From Anaerolineales bacterium (lineage in GTDB: Bacteria; Chloroflexota; Anaerolineae; UBA7937): a DNA stretch of 9,490 nt. A program made the position numbers and the translations under genes. This document shows, piece after piece, positions 1 to 6,096 of the stretch. Location of the stretch: positions 1-9,490 of the forward strand of contig JAUVHF010000050.1 of the NCBI GenBank assembly GCA_030593425.1, given 5' to 3'. How positions within the stretch are numbered: position 1 is the stretch's first letter; every line of letters begins with the position of its first letter. The notes beneath the pieces are model-generated. The model made no database searches. It was not told where the DNA came from and saw only the letters and a list, made by a program, of their open reading frames with translations.

Positions 1-14
1 CACTTGATGCAATG

Positions 15-1082
15 CTATCCGCGCTTGGCCAGCCAGCCAAGGATGCCGCCGGAGGCGATGAACAGCAGGCCCAGGTATCCCATCGCTGCGGAGGTATGGA
101 TGGCCTCTCCAGTTACTGGCAATCTTTCCACTCCCAGCACCTCTATGATAGACGTCGGCGTCGGCACCGGTGCCGCGGCGCCGCAAGGAAGAACCGGGTC
201 AATGGCTCCTGCTCCTCCGCAGTCGGTGACTTTGATGGTTGGCCCGATCGTTACGCCATTTACAATGGCGTACCACTGCCTGTTCGATCCGCCGATGACA
301 AAGAAGGTTGCCCGTCCCGCAGCGTTGGTCGCCGCTGGCCCGTAACGATCACCCCCTGAGGAGTGAAGCTCCACAGAGGCATCAACTGACGGTGCGTCGC
401 ACTGGGTGACGTGGACAGTGATGGTCGCGTCGGGGCAGTGCGGCTGAGGCGTGGGTGTTGGAACTACGCAGACCCCCCCTTCATCGGTCTCACCATCGCA
501 GTCGTTGTCCTTGCCGTCGCACACCTCCTCGCTAGGGCCGACGGCACCCGCGCAGTCACCCCATTGACCGCCAACACAGGTCTGGGTGCCGCCTACGCAT
601 TCCCCCTCATCGCTGCCGCACTTTTGGGTCTGGCCCGGAGTGCACTCGCAGCCCTCATCGGTCTCACCATCGCAGTCGTTGTCCAGGCCGTCGCACACTT
701 CACCGCTGGGGTTAACGTCACGGACGCAGTCGCCCCAACTGCCATTGGGACTGCAGGTTTGGGTGCCGGCCCCGCAAACGCCGGCCTGACCGGTGTCGCA
801 AGATCGAGTCTCCCCCGCCTCGCATTCGGGCGGCGGCGGACATACGCAATCCGGTTCCTCAGGGCAGTCGGGGTTGCGGCAACGACCGTCGTAAGGCTCT
901 AGCCCTTCCGCACACCAATCACCGTCACTAAGCATCTCATTGCACCCCCGCTCATCGCAAGCGGGCGGTCTGTTTTCCCGAACTTGGCCTGGGGCTGCGT
1001 AGGACACCGTGCTGAAGAGCATGCTGGCGAGCAAGAGGATCGTGCCCGAGATCGTCATGGCTACCCGCAATCGCTTTTTCAT
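15..1082 (-). CDS. Secreted Cys-rich protein with MopE-type metal-binding repeats and LPVTG anchor
   Basis: 355 residues, ATG start preceded by GAGGTGA eight bases upstream. Residues 1-29 form a signal peptide (KKR, hydrophobic core, likely cut after SYA). Residues 41-86 are a Cys/Pro-rich region. Two 58-residue tandem repeats follow, ending in VCDGLDNDCDGETDEG (129-144) and VCDGKDNDCDGETDEG (187-202). These match the Asp-rich 'putative metal-binding motif' known from MopE-like surface proteins, so Ca2+ or Cu binding is plausible but not shown. A Thr/Pro linker (about 207-214) leads to a beta-rich domain (216-300) resembling carboxypeptidase-regulatory or Cna-B-like folds. The C-terminus has LPVTG at 321-325, a hydrophobic span and a final KRG, the layout of a sortase substrate. 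No sortase lies in the window. The many Cys suggest an extracellular disulfide-bonded protein. The exact function is unknown. Confidence 0.85.
   Translation of the reverse strand: MKKRLRVAMTISGTILLLASMLFSTVSYAAPGQVRENRPPACDERGCNEMLSDGDWCAEGLEPYDGRCRNPDCPEEPDCVCPPPPECEAGETRSCDTGQAGVCGAGTQTCSPNGSWGDCVRDVNPSGEVCDGLDNDCDGETDEGCECTPGQTQKCGSDEGECVGGTQTCVGGQWGDCAGAVGPSEEVCDGKDNDCDGETDEGGVCVVPTPTPQPHCPDATITVHVTQCDAPSVDASVELHSSGGDRYGPAATNAAGRATFFVIGGSNRQWYAIVNGVTIGPTIKVTDCGGAGAIDPVLPCGAAAPVPTPTSIIEVLGVERLPVTGEAIHTSAAMGYLGLLFIASGGILGWLAKRG
481..684 (-). repeat. 58-codon tandem repeat inside the surface-protein gene
   Basis: A 30-base block at 481-510 recurs exactly at 655-684, 174 bases (58 codons) away. 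Two mismatches and another matching 12-mer follow. It encodes the DNDCDGETDE core of the two metal-binding modules. The near identity at the DNA level suggests a recent duplication or gene conversion of the motif, while the rest of the repeat unit has diverged. Confidence 0.85.
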
Positions 1083-1171
1083 CCCTTTCTCACCTCTTTT
1101 CCCTAGCCCTCGTCTCCGTATGGGCGATGGTTCATAGCCTCTACTCTAATTCCTCTTCAGTTATCGGTGGC

Positions 1172-1191
1172 AATAGTACTTTGGTACTATT
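1172..1191. promoter_or_regulatory. Perfect 8-4-8 inverted repeat in the surface-protein leader
   Basis: The arms AATAGTAC (1172-1179) and GTACTATT (1184-1191) are perfect inverted copies around a 4-base loop. The repeat begins about 5 bases downstream of the predicted transcription start. That position suits a repressor operator; an A/T-rich RNA hairpin in the leader is the alternative. There is no following T-run, so it is not a terminator. The regulator is unknown. Confidence 0.5.
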
Positions 1192-1202
1192 CTTGTGTAG
1201 AT

Positions 1203-1231
1203 ATTATAGAACGAAAATGCTCAGAAATCAA
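1203..1231 (-). promoter_or_regulatory. Sigma-70-type promoter of the surface-protein gene
   Basis: On the minus strand TTGATT (1231-1226) and a perfect TATAAT (1208-1203) are separated by 17 bases. Transcription would start near 1196, giving a leader of roughly 115 bases before the ATG at 1082. The long leader holds the inverted repeat at 1172-1191 and is much longer than the other leaders in this window. Confidence 0.75.
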
Positions 1232-1237
1232 GTCTTA

Positions 1238-1266
1238 TTAACGGTTTTTGGTTAAGATTTGGTTAA
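1238..1266. promoter_or_regulatory. Tandem TTAACC-type repeats upstream of the -35 box
   Basis: On the minus strand TTAACC occurs at 1266-1261 and 1255-1250, 11 bases apart, with a third related TTAATA starting at 1241, 14 bases further on. They lie just upstream of the -35 box at 1231-1226. Direct repeats about one helical turn apart are how OmpR/PhoB-family dimers bind, and known PhoP/SphR boxes share a TTAAC core. An OmpR-family regulator gene ends 8 bases away at 1274. Binding by it is my inference. Confidence 0.4.
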
Positions 1267-1273
1267 CGCGGCT

Positions 1274-1999
1274 TTATGATAGTGTCTGGCTCAGGGTTTC
1301 GCGGTCGAACCTTCGTCGTTCGAAGAGGTAGCCGAAGCCACGGACGTTGAGGATATGGGCCGGCTTTTGGGGAAGGGGCTCGATCTTCCTTCGCAGGTGG
1401 TGGATATGCACCTTCAGCAACTTGCGGGCCTCTTCAGAGGAGCAATCGTAGCCCTGTACCTGCCTGACCAGGCTCCGATAGGAGAGAGCACGCCCTGAGT
1501 TGTTCAATAGACAACGAAGTATCTCGAACTCGGTAAGGGTGAGGTCCACTGGTCTACCCTCCACCCTCACTTCGCGCCGAAAGACGTTAATGGCTAGCGT
1601 GCCGATATCGAACTGGCCAGCGTGGCCTGGCCGGGCCAAACCCACACGGCGCAGCAGGGCATATAACTGCGCCAGAAACATCCGCGTGGTGAAAGGCTTG
1701 AGGAGGTGGGCATCACCCCCGGCATTCAGGCTGCGGGCCAAGGCAAACTCCTGCCCTCTTTTCCCCAGCACAAGTAAAGGAGCAATGGTCCGCTCTCGTA
1801 TTTCCCGGCATAGCCCCTCCTCCCAACTGCCCGGCGGACCCAGGCTCAAGACCACGGCGTCTGGAGGCTCTTCGTTGAGGTGCCGCAGAGCCTTCTCCCC
1901 TTCCGTGGCAATGGGGGTTACCATCTCCTCCGCTTGGAGGATCTCGGCTATGCGATCCGCTATTCGCTTGTCAGAATCTATTACCAGAATCGTGGTCAA
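1274..1999 (-). CDS. OmpR-family response regulator with a degenerate receiver
   Basis: About 241 residues. The N-terminal 120 residues form a receiver fold and about 130-230 a winged-helix DNA-binding domain (LTLTEFEILRCLL, KVHIHHLRRKIEP, VRGFGYLF). Numbering is from TTG 1999. The receiver has lost key residues: the acidic pair is D8-S9, the phospho-acceptor position is S52 (VVLSLGPP where LLDLMLP is usual) and the Thr position is G79, while K101 is kept. It probably works without normal Asp phosphorylation. I place the start at TTG 1999 because GGAGG (2010-2006) then has a 6-base spacing; an in-frame TTG at 2005 touches that sequence. The gene lies directly behind tRNA-Leu and seems to share its promoter. 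No histidine kinase is nearby. No terminator is visible before the next promoter, so read-through is possible. Confidence 0.9.
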   Translation of the reverse strand: MTTILVIDSDKRIADRIAEILQAEEMVTPIATEGEKALRHLNEEPPDAVVLSLGPPGSWEEGLCREIRERTIAPLLVLGKRGQEFALARSLNAGGDAHLLKPFTTRMFLAQLYALLRRVGLARPGHAGQFDIGTLAINVFRREVRVEGRPVDLTLTEFEILRCLLNNSGRALSYRSLVRQVQGYDCSSEEARKLLKVHIHHLRRKIEPLPQKPAHILNVRGFGYLFERRRFDRETLSQTLS

Positions 2000-2011
2000 T
2001 TGCAACCTCCA

Positions 2012-2095
2012 TGCCGAGGAGGGGACTCGAACCCCTATGGGCTTATGCCCACTGCGCCCTGAACGCAGCGCGTCTACCTATTTCGCCACCTCGGC
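2012..2095 (-). tRNA. tRNA-Leu (anticodon CAG)
   Basis: 84 bases folding as a class II tRNA. The acceptor stem GCCGAGG/CCTCGGC is perfect. The D-arm has a 3-bp GCG/CGC stem. The anticodon stem CTGCG/CGCAG carries the loop TTCAGGG with anticodon CAG. A long variable arm is built from TGGGC/GCCCA, and the T-arm is AGGGG-TTCGAGT-CCCCT. The discriminator base is A, as expected for leucine. The 3' CCA is not encoded. It reads CUG codons. The regulator gene's Shine-Dalgarno begins one base after the tRNA 3' end. Confidence 0.97.
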
Positions 2096-2103
2096 TCAAC
2101 TCC

Positions 2104-2132
2104 ACTTTAGCACCACTCCTACGACTTGTCAA
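2104..2132 (-). promoter_or_regulatory. Promoter of tRNA-Leu and the response regulator
   Basis: A consensus TTGACA (2132-2127), a spacer of 17 bases and TAAAGT (2109-2104) lie on the minus strand. Transcription would begin at or within a few bases of the tRNA 5' end at 2095. The -35 box directly follows the stop codon of the upstream peptide-binding protein gene. No other promoter exists between the tRNA and the regulator. Confidence 0.8.
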
Positions 2133-3776
2133 CTACTGAAGCGTCTCGCTTACCATCATTCTTTGAGTGTTCACGTACCAGTCGGCTATGGTGCGGAACC
2201 GGTCGCTGGGGGTCGAAAGAGGCCCCAGTTGCACCCCTTGCACCCGCTCGCTCACGGCATAATTATAGATCGGATAGTAGAGGAGGAGGGCGGGAACCTC
2301 CTGGGCGAATATCTCCTGAAAGCGCCGGTAGAGTTCTGCCCTCTGGGCAGGGTCGTTGATCAACCGCGCCTGCTCTAAGAGTTCATCTACATCCCGATTG
2401 GCGAAGCCCCCGTAGTTCTGCCCCTCGTCTGTGGCCTGGGTGGAGTGCCACATCTCGTAGAGGTCTGGGTCGGGGGGGAGATCTCCCCATCCATAAAGCA
2501 CGGCTGTGAAATGACGAGATTGGAGCAGTTCGCCCACCCCGTAGCCGAGTACCTGGGTGCGAACTCCCACCCCCACCTCTGCCAGTTCCCTGGCGATCTC
2601 CTCGATAATGCGCACCCTTAGAGGATCGTCGTTGGTGAGGAGGGCGAACTCTAAGGGAACCCCTTCCTTCTCTCGTACCCCATCGTTGTTGGTGTCCACC
2701 CAGCCCGCTTCCTCTAGAAGGGCTTTGGCTCGTTGGGGGTTGTACTCGTAGCGGGGGATATCTTCGTCATAGGCCCAGGAGTTGGGGAGGATAGGGCTGT
2801 CGACCACTCGACCTTGCCCATCCAGGATCTGATCGATGATCCTCTGTCGATCTATAGCCCAAAGCAGGGCTTGCCTCACCTCCTTCTCTTGGAAGGCCGG
2901 GGCCTCCAAGTTGAGGAAGATAAGGGTGTAGCGGGATAGCCACGTCGAGTAAAGGTTTAGCCCCTCCGCTTGGCGCACTCGCTCTAGATCGGGAGGAAGG
3001 ACGCGGCTTATGCCCTCTACCTCCCCTCGTTGGTAGGCGGCAAAGATCTCCCCGTAATCGCGGTAGAAGCGGAACTCCACCTTATCTAGGTAGGGTTTCT
3101 GCCCATAATAATAGGGGTTGGCTTCGAGGAGGGCGTGCTCCGCCGTCAACTCCAGGAGGCGGAAGGGTCCCGTACCCACCGGATGAGCGCTAAGAGGGTG
3201 GCGGGGAAGTTCCGTGGCGGGGACCCCTTCTAAGATATGCTTCGGTAGGATGCCTAGCGTTGTGTAAGCCAGGAAAGGGGCAAAGGGCTCTCCAAGGGTG
3301 AAGGAGACGATGTGATCGCTCCGCTTTTCCGCAGTAACCGCCTGCCAGAGTGTAGCCAGCTCCGGTGGGCCCTGGAAATCTGGGTCTTGGAGGGCCTCAA
3401 TGGTCAAGACCACATCGTCGGCGGTGAAAGGCTCCCCATCGTGCCAACGCACATCTGGGCGGAGATAGAAGGTATAGGTGAGGCCATCCTCGGAGACATC
3501 CCATTTCCGAGCCAGGTCCGGCACCACTTCTCCCCTCTCGTCGATGTCGGTAAGGCCAGAGAAGATGAGGGAGACCAGGTCGCCGTCCACTTGGTTGTAG
3601 CCGCTCAAGAGCGGGTTGAGATAGGTAGGGCTGCCCGCCACCCCTTCCACATAGGTACCACCCTCGGCGGGGACGATAACGGTAGTGGTCGTATAGGCTA
3701 GGTAGATAAGAAGGGCACCCAAGAGCAGAGTGCCCGCCACAGCGAGGAGGGCTGACCAGCGGATATATCGGATCAA
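2133..3776 (-). CDS. Oligopeptide ABC transporter substrate-binding protein (SBP family 5)
   Basis: 547 residues, the usual length for DppA/OppA-type solute-binding proteins. The signature region includes GGTYVEGVAGSPTYLNPL, GLTDIDERGEVVPDLA and LRPDVRWHDGEPFTADDVV, followed by HPVGTGPFRL and a C-terminal lobe with SRHFTAVLYGWG. The N-terminus has a hydrophobic stretch at about 8-29 but no lipobox Cys, so it is probably held by an uncleaved membrane anchor or released. TTG start; GGAG (3786-3783) is six bases upstream, overlapping the secG stop. It follows secG by 10 bases and is co-transcribed with it. No permease or ATPase genes are adjacent, so its transporter partner is elsewhere or it acts as a sensor. 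Stop codon TAG. Confidence 0.92.
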   Translation of the reverse strand: MIRYIRWSALLAVAGTLLLGALLIYLAYTTTTVIVPAEGGTYVEGVAGSPTYLNPLLSGYNQVDGDLVSLIFSGLTDIDERGEVVPDLARKWDVSEDGLTYTFYLRPDVRWHDGEPFTADDVVLTIEALQDPDFQGPPELATLWQAVTAEKRSDHIVSFTLGEPFAPFLAYTTLGILPKHILEGVPATELPRHPLSAHPVGTGPFRLLELTAEHALLEANPYYYGQKPYLDKVEFRFYRDYGEIFAAYQRGEVEGISRVLPPDLERVRQAEGLNLYSTWLSRYTLIFLNLEAPAFQEKEVRQALLWAIDRQRIIDQILDGQGRVVDSPILPNSWAYDEDIPRYEYNPQRAKALLEEAGWVDTNNDGVREKEGVPLEFALLTNDDPLRVRIIEEIARELAEVGVGVRTQVLGYGVGELLQSRHFTAVLYGWGDLPPDPDLYEMWHSTQATDEGQNYGGFANRDVDELLEQARLINDPAQRAELYRRFQEIFAQEVPALLLYYPIYNYAVSERVQGVQLGPLSTPSDRFRTIADWYVNTQRMMVSETLQ

Positions 3777-3786
3777 AGGCCTCTCC

Positions 3787-4011
3787 CTAGGAGGGTTGGA
3801 GGAAGACGGTGGCTACGGAGACGATGAAGAAGATGACCACGAGCCCGATGGTGACATTGAAGAGGGTCCTCTCCACCCCCCGTCGGCTCTTGTAGATCCC
3901 TCCCTCTCCCCCGAAGATACCCCCTAATCCCCCTCCTTTGGCCTGGAGAAGGATGGCCACTATGAGGGCTAGGGATACTATGATCTGGACTATCTGTACA
4001 TATCTGAGCAA
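3787..4011 (-). CDS. secG: Preprotein translocase subunit SecG
   Basis: 74 residues, typical SecG size. Two membrane segments (about 4-22 and 53-71) flank the conserved Gly-rich cytoplasmic loop QAKGGGLGGIFGG (23-35) and SRRGVERTLFNVT. SecG assists the SecYEG channel during SecA-driven export. The TTG start at 4011 is chosen because GGAGG (4021-4017) sits five bases upstream. The gene has its own promoter just behind the cax stop codon and is followed after 10 bases by the peptide-binding protein. Confidence 0.95.
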   Translation of the reverse strand: MLRYVQIVQIIVSLALIVAILLQAKGGGLGGIFGGEGGIYKSRRGVERTLFNVTIGLVVIFFIVSVATVFLQPS

Positions 4012-4028
4012 GACTACCTCCGGAAAAA

Positions 4029-4057
4029 ATTATATCATCCTTCACCCTTTTCGACAA
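4029..4057 (-). promoter_or_regulatory. Promoter of the secG-peptide-binding-protein operon
   Basis: TTGTCG (4057-4052), a 17-base spacer and a perfect TATAAT (4034-4029) on the minus strand, directly after the cax stop codon at 4059. The predicted start near 4022 leaves a leader of only about ten bases, with the Shine-Dalgarno at its very beginning. Confidence 0.75.
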
Positions 4058-4058
4058 A

Positions 4059-4871
4059 CTAGGGGGGGAGGAAGAAGAAGGCGATGGCGATGATGCAGTA
4101 TACGGCTAGAAGTTCTGCCCCCTCCAGCCAGTTCGATTCGCCGTCCAAAGAGATGAGGGCTGCGATCCCCACCGCGGCCCCTAACGATATGAGTTCGAAC
4201 TGATTGAAGATCAGGGTCAGGGGCTCGGGGCCCAGAAGGCTGATGAATACCAGAAGGGGGGCCACGAAGAGGGCGATCTGCATGCTTGAACCCAAGGTGA
4301 TAGCGAGACTGAGATCCATCTTGTTCTTCCAGGCGGCCTAGACCGCCACTAGATGGTCGACCACATTCCCCACTAGAGGGACGATGATCACCCCCAAGAA
4401 GAACTCGGTCACCCCCAGGGATTGAACCACCGCTTCTATCGTCTCCACCAATATCTCGCTCAGCCAGGCCATGAAGAGGGTGGAGAGGGCCAGGGCCAAG
4501 AGGATCAGCCTCGGGCTCCAGTGGGCGGCCTCTGGGGTTGGGGTTGCCGGCGCCGAGCGGAAGGAGTAGATGAGGCTGAGGGCATAGATGATTATCATCA
4601 CCCCCGCCACCCCCAGGCTCAATTCCTCCACCGCCAGATGATCTGGCTCTATGGCGTGGCCGAAGATGGCCGGGATCTCTAGGGCGATGACAGCTAGTGT
4701 CATCATGGTGGCGCTGATGCTCGCCTGGGATCGGTCGAAGCGCTGGGTGGCATGGCGCAAGCCACCAGAGAGGATGCTCAGGCCCAAGATGAGGACGATA
4801 TGGCCCAGGATGGAACCGGTGATGGAGGCCTTCGCCAACTCCAAGAGCCCTTCCCTCAGGCTACGCAGGGC
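4059..4871 (-). pseudogene. cax: Ca2+/H+ antiporter (CAX), distal fragment with internal amber stop
   Basis: This is the remainder of a CAX-family cation/proton antiporter from SLREGLLELAKASITGS through GVIIVPLVGN and ISLDGESNWLEG to the natural C-terminus. In the conserved block before the second cation-binding motif, codon 4340-4338 is TAG where relatives of the same frame usually have a residue such as Gln (CAG): ...DHLVAV-stop-AAWKNKMDL. Reading continues in the same frame to TAG at 4061-4059, so this is a nonsense change, not a frameshift. UAG also ends secG, the peptide-binding protein and the surface protein, so recoding is unlikely. The second motif reads GNVVDH where GNAAEH is usual, a further sign of decay. 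The N-terminal part lies at 5872-6096, beyond an insertion. A small protein from an internal start is possible but unlikely to transport. Confidence 0.88.
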
Positions 4872-5025
4872 GGTCTGATCGGCAACCGGGCCAGTCAGCA
4901 AGGTTTCGTCGCTGGATTGCGGGGTGATTATGAGGCCGTCGAACCAGTCCGACTGACTTTCGTCCAGAACCCCTTCACTTTGACTTGGTAGACTTGTTGC
5001 TGAACGAATGCCAATCGTTGCTCAT
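4866..5025 (-). pseudogene. Remnant of a small hypothetical gene at the insertion edge
   Basis: From ATG 5025 the frame reads MSNDWHSFSNKSTKSK and stops at 4975. The next frame then continues with EGVLDESQSDWFDGLIITP...SDETLLTGPVADQTAL and runs into the cax sequence. From memory this resembles a family of roughly 70-85-residue hypothetical proteins common in Chloroflexota, with a WFDGxxIT...LxGPVxDQAALHGLL pattern. If so, about ten codons are missing near 4975 with a frame change, and the C-terminus was lost at the junction. Function unknown. It follows terC by 36 bases. Confidence 0.5.
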
Positions 5026-5886
5026 GCACTACCTATCCTCTTGCCCATGTGAAACGAAGGCTCATGGGGCTCTCTTTTTGACTTCATCTGCAAACTGTTT
5101 GCGGAGTTGAACAGGAGCGCTTGGGCGGGCGCGTACTCTCAGGTTTAGCATTTCTACGAACACAGAGAAAGCCATAGCAAAATAGACATACCCTTTGGGA
5201 ATGTGCAGGTCCAGGCCTTCGCTAATCAATGTCAATCCAACCAGGAGAAGAAAGCTCAACGCCAAGATCTTGATTGTGGGATGTCCTTCGACAAACTCAT
5301 TTAGCCGGCCTACAAATACCATCATGAATATCACCGCCGCGACAACTGCTGCAACCATGATGGCAACTTGGTTGGCTAATCCAATGGCGGTGATGACCGA
5401 GTCCAGTGAGAAGACGATGTCTAGCAGCGCGATTTGCACAATGACAGCTTTGAACGATGTGCGTATCGGCCGCGCGGACCGGCCCTCCTCTCCTTCCAGT
5501 TTATCGTGTATCTCGAGGGTGCTCTTGGCCAATAGGAACAATCCCCCGGCGATAAGAACAATGTCACGGCCGGAAATCTCCAGTGTGATGATCGTGAACA
5601 ACGGCTCGGCGAGTCGCATGATCCAGGTAAGAGAGAAGAGAAGCCCAATCCGCGATACCATGGCCAATCCTAGCCCTATCCTACGTGCCCTCGCTTGTTG
5701 ATGGGGAGGCAGTTTATCTGCGAGGATGGCGATGAAGATTATGTTATCAATGCCGAGAACAATTTCGAGGGCAGTCAGCGTGGCCAGTCCCACCCAGACT
5801 TGGGGGTCTGAAAGCCATCCCATTTGCTTTCCTCCTTCTCATACACCAGGTACACGTAACCAAGGGCCCTGTTATGCGAAGCTCAC
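4872..5886. other. About 1 kb insertion into cax carrying terC
   Basis: CAX homology stops at GLLNATLGNTA (minus strand, near 5889) and resumes at SLREGLLELAKAS (near 4865). Between them lie terC, a small-gene remnant and short spacers. The DNA is poorer in G+C: 56 of 120 bases at 5161-5280 against 74 of 120 for 4621-4680 plus 6181-6240. At most a few cax codons seem lost. I find no transposase, no clear terminal inverted repeats and no obvious target duplication, so the mechanism is open. Boundaries are uncertain by about 15 bases. Confidence 0.8.
5062..5823 (-). CDS. TerC-family integral membrane protein
   Basis: 253 residues with about seven hydrophobic segments. The two family signatures are present: ALEIVLGIDNIIFIAILA (18-35, with E20, D26, N27) and LLDIVFSLDSVITAIGL (133-149, with D135 and D141). 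TerC-like proteins (E. coli YgdQ/YoaE, Bacillus YceF/YkoY) belong to the LysE-related transporters, and some export Mn2+, for example during metal loading of secreted enzymes. The acidic residues probably bind the cation. ATG start with a strong AAGGAGG seven bases upstream. The gene is intact although it sits inside the broken cax gene. No convincing promoter is visible (TTGGTT/TATGAG is too closely spaced), so it is probably transcribed from the upstream kinase operon. Substrate is unproven. Confidence 0.92.
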   Translation of the reverse strand: MGWLSDPQVWVGLATLTALEIVLGIDNIIFIAILADKLPPHQQARARRIGLGLAMVSRIGLLFSLTWIMRLAEPLFTIITLEISGRDIVLIAGGLFLLAKSTLEIHDKLEGEEGRSARPIRTSFKAVIVQIALLDIVFSLDSVITAIGLANQVAIMVAAVVAAVIFMMVFVGRLNEFVEGHPTIKILALSFLLLVGLTLISEGLDLHIPKGYVYFAMAFSVFVEMLNLRVRARPSAPVQLRKQFADEVKKRAP

Positions 5887-6096
5887 GTCCGCCGTGTTGC
5901 CCAGAGTGGCGTTGAGGAGCCCCCCAACTCGCGGCCCGGCGAGAAGCGCCAGTTCCTCGGTAGCCTTTCCCAATATCCCAGCCAGGGGTATTATCCCCAA
6001 GGCCGCAGAGGCGAAGACCAGCCGTGGATCAAAGTTAGAGAGAGAGGTGGCTATGGCTAAGGGGATGAATATCAGTAGAAGGTTAAGGTATTTCAC
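5872..6096 (-). pseudogene. cax: Ca2+/H+ antiporter (CAX), N-terminal fragment
   Basis: 74 codons from GTG 6096: MKYLNLLLIFIPLAIA, then ALGIIPLAGILGKATEELAL and GPRVGGLLNATLGNTA, the start of a CAX protein up to its first GNxxE cation motif. After GNTA the frame enters foreign DNA and ends with DVSFA-stop at 5872. The missing remainder of the gene begins near 4871. The GTG overlaps the stop codon of the lipid kinase gene as GTGA (6096-6093), a classic translational coupling, so cax was the third gene of that operon. The first ion-binding Glu is lost, so the fragment cannot work alone. Confidence 0.88.

Noticed and set aside
1500..2378. 292-residue plus-strand ORF
   Set aside because: It runs antisense through the regulator gene, the tRNA and the peptide-binding gene; its composition is Ser/Arg/Pro rich, typical of a shadow frame.
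3773..4057. 94-residue minus-strand ORF overlapping secG
   Set aside because: It is secG read in another frame; the product is Ser/Pro/Gly/Arg rich without recognisable features and lacks its own ribosome binding site.
4338..4340. UAG recoding (for example as pyrrolysine or Gln)
   Set aside because: UAG is the normal terminator of the surface protein, peptide-binding protein, secG and cax itself, and the gene is already broken by the insertion.
4860..5890. Insertion sequence or target-site duplication
   Set aside because: No transposase, no convincing terminal inverted repeats, and no direct repeat of cax sequence at both junctions.
5860..5900. Integron attC-like GTTATGC/GCATAAC at the terC insertion edge
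   Set aside because: Only one 7-base element is present, it does not fit the consensus well, no matching element lies at the other end and no hairpin arms are visible.
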